DNA of 21,947 bases from Methanomicrobia archaeon (lineage in GTDB: Archaea; Halobacteriota; Syntropharchaeia; Alkanophagales; Methanospirareceae): NCBI GenBank assembly GCA_016928455.1, contig JAFGKP010000138.1, positions 1-21,947 on the forward strand. Direction: 5' to 3'. Under the pieces are notes generated by a model, which was not told where the DNA came from, made no database searches, and worked only from the letters and a program-made list of their open reading frames with translations. Made by a program: the position numbers and the translations under genes. This document shows positions 1-6,255 of the stretch, piece by piece (position 1 is the stretch's first letter; each line of letters starts with the position of its first letter).

Positions 1-83
1 ACAGAGCCTTCCTCAGGCTTCGCCCCTCGCATATCGGCGATTTCGAGTAACAGAGGACGCCTAACCCCCCAGGCTAGCCCGCA
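1..83 (-). ncRNA. ffs: Archaeal SRP RNA (7S RNA), 5' part, cut by window edge
   Basis: Read on the minus strand, this segment has the conserved 5' domain of archaeal signal recognition particle RNA. It starts near GCGGGCTAGCCTGGGGGG, continues GGCGTCC, CTGTTAC and CGAAA, then CCGATATGC and GGGGCGAAGCC. This order of blocks is what I know from archaeal 7S RNAs (helices 1 to 4 of the Alu domain), with some substitutions. The RNA is about 300 nt in archaea, so roughly three quarters lies outside the window. It scaffolds SRP54 and SRP19 for co-translational membrane targeting. The exact 5' end is inferred from a TATA-like box centred about 27 bases upstream. None of the reading frames here looks like a protein gene. 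Confidence 0.85.
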
Positions 84-105
84 CAATTCTACTAATAGAC
101 GTAGT

Positions 106-116
106 CATAAAAAAAT
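106..116 (-). promoter_or_regulatory. TATA box of the SRP RNA gene
   Basis: On the minus strand the sequence reads ATTTTTTTATG, a TATA-like box centred about 27 bases before the predicted first base of the 7S RNA at about position 83. The same seven-T run lies 34 to 40 bases past the stop of the upstream minus-strand gene (ending at 149). It could therefore also end transcripts of that operon, since archaeal polymerase terminates at T tracts. Confidence 0.55.
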
Positions 117-148
117 CTGTGGCTGGTTCCACACAAGCGCGCACCCGT

Positions 149-1213
149 TCAGTCCTCAGGTGCGATGAGCAGGTCAAGATCGACAAACTGCTCGACGAGC
201 TCTTTCACCTTCCTCAGTTTCGTCGCGCCACGTATTCGCGCTTTCCCCAGCGCTTCATCCAACCGCTCGATCGTCGTGAGCGTATCATCCGCGACAAGAA
301 TGATCGGCACGCCCAGCTCCTCCGCTCGCCCGAGAATCGTACCCGCCGGTTCAAGATTCCCGGTCAGCAGCAAGCACTCGATATTACCGGATTCCAGTGC
401 AAGGTTCTGCAAATCCGCGCGATCGCCGCCGGTAATCAGCGCTGCGTGCCGCACCCGTCTGAAGTACTTCAGCGCGGCTGGCGGAGACATTGCGCCGATC
501 AGCAACTCTTCAATGATCGCCTCTTCTCCTTGCTTGCCTCTGATGAGCCATTCACCGTTCAAGGCCTCCGCGATCTCGCGAACTGAGAGCCCGGCGAGAA
601 GCGGGCTGTACGGCAGAACCCCCAGAAGCGTTATCCCTTTCCGCTTCAAGAAACGCTTGTTGATTTCCTCGACGTATGCCGTTTTGTAGCCCGCGAGCTG
701 ATTAAAGATGATGAACCTGAGCCGCTCGCCGAGCAGCTCGCGTGCCGCCAGGATCTTATCGAGGACGAAATCGCTCGTGTATTTTACGACGAGTAGAATG
801 TTCAGATCAAGCATGGTGGCGATGTTGAAATCACAGAGTTCCAGCGCTTTCCCGAACTTGTACTCGCCTGCACTCTCCACGAGTACAATATCCTTGCCCA
901 TGGCTACGCGTGCGTACGACTCCCGTACGCGCTGCTTCAGTTCCGAAGGATCTGCGGATCGCGCGAATTCTACGTACGGCTTATCAAGCGTCAGCGGGCA
1001 GACATCCTCGAGAGAGTCGCCCGTTCGGAGCACGGTGGCAGTGTTGTACGCATCCTCGTCAACGAACCGATCGCCGATCCGTGTGATTCCTATGCCCAAT
1101 GGCTTGAAATACCCAACTCTAAATCCACGCTCCTCGAGTATCTGTCCCAGTGCGATAATCACTGCGCTCTTGCCCGAATACTCCTCTATCGAGGAAACCA
1201 GTACGCTTTTCAT
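149..1213 (-). CDS. BioD-like P-loop / DRTGG-domain protein (phosphotransacetylase N-terminal-like)
   Basis: This 354-residue protein resembles the N-terminal region of long phosphotransacetylases (COG0857), without any phosphotransacetylase catalytic domain. Residues 1-220 form a BioD/dethiobiotin-synthetase-like P-loop domain with a nucleotide-binding turn SGKS at 13-16 and an ESAGEYKFG strand near 113-121. Residues about 235-345 form a DRTGG domain with the signature TGGDR at 261-265. DRTGG domains are thought to be regulatory and ligand-sensing. The start codon overlaps the stop of the acyl-CoA synthetase gene by 4 bases (ATGA), so translation is probably coupled. The pairing suggests a regulatory or accessory role in acetyl-CoA/acetate metabolism. 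That role is inferred; no enzymatic activity can be assigned. Confidence 0.85.
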   Translation of the reverse strand: MKSVLVSSIEEYSGKSAVIIALGQILEERGFRVGYFKPLGIGITRIGDRFVDEDAYNTATVLRTGDSLEDVCPLTLDKPYVEFARSADPSELKQRVRESYARVAMGKDIVLVESAGEYKFGKALELCDFNIATMLDLNILLVVKYTSDFVLDKILAARELLGERLRFIIFNQLAGYKTAYVEEINKRFLKRKGITLLGVLPYSPLLAGLSVREIAEALNGEWLIRGKQGEEAIIEELLIGAMSPPAALKYFRRVRHAALITGGDRADLQNLALESGNIECLLLTGNLEPAGTILGRAEELGVPIILVADDTLTTIERLDEALGKARIRGATKLRKVKELVEQFVDLDLLIAPED

Positions 1214-3324
1214 TTCCTTTTTTTCCCCCCTTCTGTCACCAGCTTGAAATCGATCGCGCAGCAGCCCTTCCCCTTTGCGAAGACCTTGACCGGGTTGAGG
1301 TCAGCCTCGAGCATCGCCGGGAACTCGGTGCTGAGCTGCGAGAACCGCAGGAGCAGGTCAACCAGCGAAATGATATCGGCCGGGGGCTCGCCTCTCGTGC
1401 CCCTCAATATCCTGTATGCCTTCACCGCTTTTATCATTGCCAGTGCATCCTTATCGCTCAAGGGCGCGATCCCGAAGGAAACATCTTTAAAGACCTCCAC
1501 ATAGATCCCACCAAGGCCAAACATGAGGAGCGGCCCGAAGTGCGCGTCGCGCTTCAGACCGATAATCACTTCACGTCCCCCCTCGATCTTCTTCTGGACG
1601 AGCACGCCAGCAATGCGTCGCGCGCTCGTGTAGCGTTCAGCCCGGTGCACAAGCTCGAAGAACGTTTCTCGTACCGCATCACGTTCAACACCCAGCTTTA
1701 CGCCGCCGACATCTGTTTTGTGCATGATATCCGGTGAGAGCACCTTCATCACCACCGGATAGCCGATGCGGTCCGCGATCGCGAGCGCCTCATCAGCCGT
1801 CTTCGCGGCACCGTATGGCGGGACTGGGATGCCATACGCCTCTAATACAGCAAAACTCTCAGATCCCAACCCCATTCCCGTCTCGTCACGCTCGTGCAGC
1901 GCCAGTATCCGCTCGACAGCGGTTCTATCAACGTTGAAGCGTGGTGGTACTGTGGATACCTCCGTGCGCCGTTCGCTGTACTTCATTACCGCGTAGAGCG
2001 CTTCTACCGCGCGCACAGGATCGAAATAATTGGTGATGCCGTGCTGCTTCAGCCGTTCCACGGTCGCAGCAATCGCATCAGCACTCATAAAGACGGGTAT
2101 AACCGGTGTATGTTCATTCACTTTCAGGAGATACTCGCCCGCTGTTTCAAATGCGATTGGCGCGGTTGGCGAGAGAATCGCGATGATCGCACCCACACGG
2201 TTGTCCGCGGCGACGATGTTAAGCGCATTTCCAAACTTCTCTGAATCCGCATCGCCGCGCACGTCCACGGGGTTGTACACGTTCGCCATGTCCAGCTCGC
2301 GCAGATGCTCGATCGTAGCACGATCAAACGCCGCGAATTGGAGTCCAAGCCGCCCGATCTCGTCCGCAGCCATCACACCGGGACCGCCGGAGTTTGTCAC
2401 CACCGCGATGCCGCCATTGATGAGCCGGATACGCGCGAGGGTGAGTGAAAAGTCGAAGAGCTCGCTTATCGAGTTCGCTTCGATCACGCCAGTCTGACGA
2501 AACGCTGTACGGTAGGCTTCAACGCTGCCCGCGATGCTCCCGGTATGGCTTGAGGCCGCCTTCGTCCCTGCTTCGGTCTTCCCGCTCTTCATCACCACCA
2601 CGGGTTTCGTCTCCGAGATGCGTCGCGCGATCTTCATGAATCGCCGCCCGTCGCGGATATCCTCAAGATACATCGTGACCACCTCGGTCTCGTCGTCCGT
2701 CGCCAGGAACTCGAGGAAGTCACTCTCGTCGAGCACCGTCTTGTTGCCCAGCGAGACCAGCTTACTCAACCCCATCCTCGCCTGTATGGCCCAGTCAATA
2801 ACAGCCAGGGCGAACGCGCCGGATTGGGTCAGGAAGGCGATCTTTCCGCTCATTGGCATCACCTTGCCGAACGTCGCGTTCAGGCCTGCGTGTGTGTTGA
2901 TGACCCCTAAAGAGTTCGGGCCAACGAGCTGAATGCCGTATCGCTTGCTGATTCGGACGAGTTCTGCTTCGAGGACTGCACCGTCCCGTCCCGCCTCTTT
3001 AAAGCCCGCGGAGATGACAATCACGTTCGTAATGCCACTGCGGCCGCATTCCTCGAGTATCTCTGGCACATGGCTGGCAGGCACCACAACTACTGCGAGA
3101 TCCACGCGCTCATCAATTCGGGAGACTGAAGGGTAGCACTGAAGGCCCAGTACTTCCGTATACTTCGGGTTGACCGCGTAAATCCGCGAGCGTGTCTCGT
3201 TAACAGACCTTGTGGAATCACGAACCGCACACAAATTCCTGAGGATTGTATTGCCCACCTTATCCGCTTTTGGTGTTGCACCTATTATCGCTATGCTTCG
3301 GGGAGCGAAGAGCCGGTCGAGCAT
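1210..3324 (-). CDS. acdA: Acetyl/acyl-CoA synthetase (ADP-forming), fused alpha-beta
   Basis: This 704-residue cytosolic enzyme converts acetyl-CoA (or another acyl-CoA) + ADP + Pi to the acid + CoA + ATP, the main substrate-level phosphorylation step of many archaea. Domains in order: CoA-binding Rossmann fold (1-135, with IIGATPKADKVGN near 13-25), two succinyl-CoA-ligase-like domains (about 145-460), and an ATP-grasp beta part (about 470-700). The phosphorylated histidine is H260 in SSHTGS. The second relay histidine of the beta part is H535 in PDIMHKTDVGG. Length and domain order match the single-chain archaeal forms. No Shine-Dalgarno motif sits close to the ATG; a CTTTAAAG box lies about 30 bases upstream. 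The gene follows a regulator and overlaps the DRTGG gene, probably as one operon. Substrate range cannot be read from the sequence. Confidence 0.93.
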   Translation of the reverse strand: MLDRLFAPRSIAIIGATPKADKVGNTILRNLCAVRDSTRSVNETRSRIYAVNPKYTEVLGLQCYPSVSRIDERVDLAVVVVPASHVPEILEECGRSGITNVIVISAGFKEAGRDGAVLEAELVRISKRYGIQLVGPNSLGVINTHAGLNATFGKVMPMSGKIAFLTQSGAFALAVIDWAIQARMGLSKLVSLGNKTVLDESDFLEFLATDDETEVVTMYLEDIRDGRRFMKIARRISETKPVVVMKSGKTEAGTKAASSHTGSIAGSVEAYRTAFRQTGVIEANSISELFDFSLTLARIRLINGGIAVVTNSGGPGVMAADEIGRLGLQFAAFDRATIEHLRELDMANVYNPVDVRGDADSEKFGNALNIVAADNRVGAIIAILSPTAPIAFETAGEYLLKVNEHTPVIPVFMSADAIAATVERLKQHGITNYFDPVRAVEALYAVMKYSERRTEVSTVPPRFNVDRTAVERILALHERDETGMGLGSESFAVLEAYGIPVPPYGAAKTADEALAIADRIGYPVVMKVLSPDIMHKTDVGGVKLGVERDAVRETFFELVHRAERYTSARRIAGVLVQKKIEGGREVIIGLKRDAHFGPLLMFGLGGIYVEVFKDVSFGIAPLSDKDALAMIKAVKAYRILRGTRGEPPADIISLVDLLLRFSQLSTEFPAMLEADLNPVKVFAKGKGCCAIDFKLVTEGGKKRK

Positions 3325-3352
3325 GGTGTAGAAGCTAAAGGTCTTCTCACTC

Positions 3353-3360
3353 CTTTAAAG
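3353..3360 (-). promoter_or_regulatory. Possible internal TATA box before the acyl-CoA synthetase gene
   Basis: The sequence CTTTAAAG (self-complementary) is centred about 32 bases before the ATG at 3324 and would give a very short leader. It is a weak match, and the gene may instead be read only from the promoter at 3865-3873. Confidence 0.3.
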
Positions 3361-3421
3361 TTACGTGACACACGGACATAAGCGCAATCATCTTCTCAAA
3401 TGCAGAGCTACGGATGAACCG

Positions 3422-3841
3422 CTAAAGGATTCTTTTGAGCTCCGAGAGCACGCCCTCTACTTTATCGGTCGTCTGGTATTCTCGCGCAACGCGCCCTTTC
3501 ATCACGAGCGGTAACGGATGTCTGGTCTTGTCACCGACGACGCCCTCGGCCTCAAGGATGAGGAATTGATAGGAGATGCGCCCCTTCTCGGTGACCCCAT
3601 ACGCTACTCCCGCTTCACGCGATTCCATCTGATCAGAACGGGAGAACTTGAATTTACCACTTACAAAGCCGTGTTCTTCCAGGATGAGAAGATGATAGGA
3701 GATCAGGCGGCGGTCTTCGCACAGCGTCTCAATGAGCTCCTGCAGGTTCAGCGGTCGCTCTGCGAGTAACGATGCTATCCGGTACCGAAGGGGATGTAAC
3801 AGAATGTGCGCCTCCTTGAGTACGGTGTTCTCACGTTCCAT
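3422..3841 (-). CDS. Winged helix-turn-helix transcriptional regulator (ArsR-like)
   Basis: This 139-residue protein has an ArsR-type winged helix at residues about 8-95. HPLRYRIASLLAERPLNLQEL (helices 1-2) is followed by the recognition region RRLISYHLLILEEHGFV (44-60), then a wing and YGVTEKGR (81-88). A C-terminal tail (95-139) has no fold I recognise. The only cysteine is C41, so a metal-thiolate sensor is unlikely. It is the first gene before the ADP-forming acyl-CoA synthetase on the same strand (97-base gap), so it probably controls that operon and itself. The start lies about 28 bases after a clear TATA box with no Shine-Dalgarno motif, suggesting a leaderless mRNA. Its ligand is unknown. 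Confidence 0.85.
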   Translation of the reverse strand: MERENTVLKEAHILLHPLRYRIASLLAERPLNLQELIETLCEDRRLISYHLLILEEHGFVSGKFKFSRSDQMESREAGVAYGVTEKGRISYQFLILEAEGVVGDKTRHPLPLVMKGRVAREYQTTDKVEGVLSELKRIL

Positions 3842-3849
3842 GCCAGACT

Positions 3850-3866
3850 AACGTTCTCACAACGTT
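3850..3866 (-). promoter_or_regulatory. Candidate operator: two AACGTT boxes one helical turn apart
   Basis: AACGTT occurs at 3850-3855 and 3861-3866. Each copy is a palindrome, and the starts are 11 bases apart with a CTCAC spacer. The pair fills the space between the TATA box and the start codon of the regulator gene, where bound protein would block the polymerase. Autorepression by the regulator is an inference. Confidence 0.45.
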
Positions 3867-3873
3867 TTATAAA
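3865..3873 (-). promoter_or_regulatory. TATA box of the regulator/acyl-CoA synthetase operon
   Basis: The minus strand reads TTTATAAAA, a near-ideal archaeal TATA box. It is centred about 28 bases before the ATG at 3841, so the transcript should be leaderless or nearly so. Confidence 0.75.
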
Positions 3874-4159
3874 CTTTTCGATTTCTGTTCTGCGGCGTTA
3901 TCCCGAAAGTCGATAGCTGCACCCTAGCAGCATTTGAAGGGCAAAGTTAAAGCGGGATGAAACGCCTAGAACCCGCCAGAGACGGCCGAGAGGATCCCTT
4001 TACCAGAATGACTTCGCTTTTTGCAAGCTCGTTGTGAATGCTCCTCGGGGCATCCTCTTATCTCTTCCGCTTTTTGGGCTGAAGCAGATTTCTGCAGAAA
4101 CTTATCATACCGTACCTTCTCTTGACCAATTCAACTGTGCGCGGAAATGAACAGTAACC

Positions 4160-4173
4160 GAAAGCTATTTAAG
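4160..4173 (+). promoter_or_regulatory. BRE/TATA promoter of the 4203 gene
   Basis: CGAAAG followed by CTATTTAAG resembles a BRE plus TATA box centred near 4169, predicting a transcript start near 4196. That excludes the in-frame GTG at 4176 and points to the ATG at 4203 as the real start. Confidence 0.6.
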
Positions 4174-4202
4174 GGGTGACTCTATCTGGCATTACTTTCC
4201 CA

Positions 4203-4700
4203 ATGGTGAGCGAATATCCGAATCAGGACACGACGAAGGGGAATCTGAACGAGTATGTACGGGGGCTGGTGAACGAGACGTTGCGCGCGGTGCAGCATGA
4301 CGGATCACTCACGCCTCACGTAGTGGATCTGGACATCGGTCTCATCGTTTACCACGATGACATCTTCGCAGACTCGCCCGGTGCGGTACTGGAAGACCTT
4401 GTCTATCCAGTGTATCGAGAAGATCTTTCCGTTAACGCTTCACTGCTGGCCGAGTTGCACGTGAAAGAGACGAAACGGGGCTTAATGAGCAAGATGTTCG
4501 TGCGATTCCAGATCAACGATCGCGCGGAAGTGGAGATTATCAATGGAGAGATCTACGAAACGGAGATCCTCGTCTCGGATACCTTGACGGTGAATAGTCG
4601 GAGAGAGTGCGAACGGCTGCTGGAAGAGCGAGCAGAACTTGTTTCCGCTGCATTCAAAACTGCGGTCATGCAGCTGATGACCGAAAAGCGTGTAACGTAA
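4203..4700 (+). CDS. Conserved-looking protein of unknown function
   Basis: I do not recognise this 165-residue protein. It is acidic and soluble, with no membrane segment and no cysteine. A helical N-terminus (NEYVRGLVNETLRAVQ) leads into an alternating strand/helix middle (HVVDLDIGLIVYHDDIFADSPG, then LLAELHVKETKRGLMSKMFVRFQI) and a long C-terminal helix rich in Glu/Arg that ends in FKTAVMQLMTEKRVT. Codon use matches its neighbours. The upstream GTG at 4176 would add nine residues but lies before the predicted transcript start; neither start has a Shine-Dalgarno motif. It is the first gene of a rightward run but is 264 bases from the next start, so it is probably its own transcript. Confidence 0.75.
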   Translation: MVSEYPNQDTTKGNLNEYVRGLVNETLRAVQHDGSLTPHVVDLDIGLIVYHDDIFADSPGAVLEDLVYPVYREDLSVNASLLAELHVKETKRGLMSKMFVRFQINDRAEVEIINGEIYETEILVSDTLTVNSRRECERLLEERAELVSAAFKTAVMQLMTEKRVT

Positions 4701-4848
4701 CGAACTGATTGGCTGGTGTTCCTTCACACCTGCTTCAGTTAGCTACGTGCTTCGTCTTTTCTCCCTGTAACCCTCGAGGGCAGCTCCCCCCTGTCCTCTC
4801 TCTAGTCTGTTCGTTCAACGCGTCTTTTTAGGTTTCTGGTCGTGGAAG

Positions 4849-4858
4849 TTTTAAATAA
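4849..4858 (+). promoter_or_regulatory. TATA box of the DUF2111/CBS pair
   Basis: TTTTAAATAA, centred near 4853, predicts a transcript start near 4880. The GTG at 4842, which opens the longest frame, lies upstream of this promoter and is probably not used. Confidence 0.55.
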
Positions 4859-4923
4859 GGGGGGACGGTTTTATTTACTGCGTGCACTCTTCTCGGTGAG
4901 TGATGCGTTGGGAGCATTTGTTT

Positions 4924-4944
4924 CCCGCTTGATACCTCAGCGGG
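4924..4944 (+). promoter_or_regulatory. Leader hairpin just before the DUF2111-like gene
   Basis: CCCGCT (4924-4929) pairs perfectly with AGCGGG (4939-4944) around a 9-base loop TGATACCTC. The loop's CCTC can also pair with GAGG of the Shine-Dalgarno motif at 4950-4955, so two alternative structures are possible. Confidence 0.4.
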
Positions 4945-4949
4945 ATGGT

Positions 4950-4955
4950 AGGAGG
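4950..4955 (+). promoter_or_regulatory. Strong ribosome binding site that decides the start at 4965
   Basis: AGGAGG lies nine bases before the ATG at 4965. No comparable motif precedes the upstream GTG at 4842. Confidence 0.7.
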
Positions 4956-4964
4956 AAGAAGGGA

Positions 4965-5366
4965 ATGGGCATGATACATGAAGATTCCACGGCGGAAGAA
5001 CTCGCACCGATTGCCACAGCAGTGAATGAGTTGCTGGTCATTCCTGTTACTATGCGGAGCAAGAATAAACGGGGGGTCTGTGTGGAGAAGGGGAGCGTGC
5101 TGGATCTCGAGTACTCCGGCCCTGTTCTGGAGCGCGCGCTTGAGGAAAATCGGGTTATACGGACGACACCGCTGACCGGTAGGTATGCGCATGTTCCTGT
5201 GGTTGTAGCTCCGATTCGAAATCCAGCAGGAGAAGCTGTTGCGGCGTTAGGCGTGGTGGATGTGGTAGGTACCGTGGATCTCGGCGCGGTCTTCGCGGAC
5301 TCACCACGTGTCCTCGAACAGATAAAGTTGCATTCCAGCTACCCGATAAAACGAGAGGAAAGATGA
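4965..5366 (+). CDS. DUF2111-like domain protein
   Basis: From the ATG at 4965 the product is 133 residues. It matches what I remember of DUF2111, a small archaeal domain found mostly in methanogens: ELAPIATAVNELL, then PVTMRSKNKRGV, LEYSGPVLERAL, and finally VVVAPIRNPAGEAVAALGVVD. The last segment has the look of a PAS/GAF/cache-like sensor strand pair, so a small-molecule or redox sensing role is possible but not established. The start is chosen for its AGGAGG motif, because a TATA box lies inside the longer frame from 4842, and because family similarity begins near TAEELAPI. The stop overlaps the next start by ATGA, coupling it to the CBS protein. The longer form would add 41 residues. Confidence 0.75.
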   Translation: MGMIHEDSTAEELAPIATAVNELLVIPVTMRSKNKRGVCVEKGSVLDLEYSGPVLERALEENRVIRTTPLTGRYAHVPVVVAPIRNPAGEAVAALGVVDVVGTVDLGAVFADSPRVLEQIKLHSSYPIKREER

Positions 5367-6205
5367 GCAGTATGTTCACAGAGGAAGGCCAAAGAGAGCT
5401 GAAAGTTCGCGATGTGATGAGCCATCCCATCATCACGGTAGACGAAGATGCGCTGGTCACGGAGATCGTGAAGAATATGGCAGAGCTGGAGATCGGCAGT
5501 GTCGTTATCACTGCAGAGGGCAAACCGACCGGGATCGTGACCGAGCGTGACGTTGCTTTGAAAGTGCTCTTGAAGAATAAGCGGGCCGACGAAGTACGGG
5601 CAAAGGAGATCATGACCTCACCACTGATCACCGTGGCGCCAGATATGTCGCTCGATGAGGCCAGTAAAATCGCGGCTGAGAAGCGCATCAAGCGACTACC
5701 AGTCGTCGAACATGGCGTGGTCATCGGGCTCGTAAGTCTCCGCAACATTCTGGCTCAGAAGCCCGAATATGTTAAGCGATTCTATCCCAAGGTGCGCCTC
5801 TTGGCAAGCGGCTGGACACTCGATCGACTCGAGCGCGAGTTGAGCGACTGCGAGATGTGCTTACTGGGCCAGAGTGCCAGGAACTTCAAGAAAGCGCTGA
5901 AAGAGGTATATGATGAACTACAGGAGCTGGTCAACACGTATGTTGATGATTCGGAGCTCCTGGAGCTCTTTAAGCTCATCGAAGAGTTCTATACCGATGT
6001 TGAGGGAAAAGGCGATGTTAAAGAGGGCATTTCAACAGAAGAACAGCGAAAACGGTTGGATGAGATCCTGCGGAAGTTCCGGCATATTACCTATTTACGT
6101 AAGCAGCAATCAGTCTCCAGCTTCGCCGGGGTTTCCTCTCGCTTTGGTGATTATCGACATCAAATTACCAACCAGCCACGCCTACCCTATAAACGAACGC
6201 GTTAG
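5363..6205 (+). CDS. Tandem CBS-domain protein with helical C-terminal region
   Basis: This 280-residue soluble protein has two CBS domains forming one Bateman module. CBS1 (about 15-70) runs VRDVMSHPIITVDEDA to GIVTERDVALKVL. CBS2 (about 80-132) runs AKEIMTSPLITVAPDMSLDEA to GLVSLRNIL. Such pairs usually bind AMP, ATP or S-adenosyl compounds and regulate a partner. Residues 140-245 are strongly helical and charged (LDRLERELSDCEMCLLGQ, then ALKEVYDELQELV), with no family I can name. The final 35 residues are basic and look disordered. GAGAGGAAAG before the ATG at 5363 is a good ribosome site, and the 4-base overlap with the DUF2111-like gene suggests the two act together, perhaps as sensor and effector. 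Confidence 0.87.
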   Translation: MSSMFTEEGQRELKVRDVMSHPIITVDEDALVTEIVKNMAELEIGSVVITAEGKPTGIVTERDVALKVLLKNKRADEVRAKEIMTSPLITVAPDMSLDEASKIAAEKRIKRLPVVEHGVVIGLVSLRNILAQKPEYVKRFYPKVRLLASGWTLDRLERELSDCEMCLLGQSARNFKKALKEVYDELQELVNTYVDDSELLELFKLIEEFYTDVEGKGDVKEGISTEEQRKRLDEILRKFRHITYLRKQQSVSSFAGVSSRFGDYRHQITNQPRLPYKRTR

Positions 6206-6255
6206 CGAAGTTTTCGAGCAGTTAATTTGACGTGCCGGGATGACCAAGCTACGCT

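Larger units (their letters stand above)
3842..4202. other. Intergenic region between divergent transcription units
   Basis: About 360 bases with no convincing gene. It holds the leftward promoter at its left end and the rightward promoter (4160-4173) at its right end. Between them are a hairpin (ATGCTC, loop CTCG, GGGCAT, 4038-4053) with a T5 run 18 bases later (4071-4075), and a perfect 12-base palindrome TTTCTGCAGAAA at 4089-4100. One frame stays open from about 3955 to 4147 but has no start codon and no family resemblance that I can see. Confidence 0.5.

Noticed and set aside
165..689. Long plus-strand open frames opposite the DRTGG and acyl-CoA synthetase genes (also 708-1247, 2030-2497, 2534-2932)
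   Set aside because: They are antisense to well-supported genes, are rich in Ser/Arg/Pro as expected from the opposite strand of GC-rich coding DNA, and show no domain.
3940..3990. Box C/D small RNA suggested by GGGATGA
   Set aside because: The C box has a mismatch and no D box (CTGA) lies at a suitable distance.
3955..4147. Open frame without a start codon in the 3842-4202 gap
   Set aside because: No start codon, no ribosome site and no recognisable family; most likely chance.
4176..4202. Upstream GTG start for the 4203 gene
   Set aside because: It lies only a few bases after the TATA box and before the predicted transcript start.
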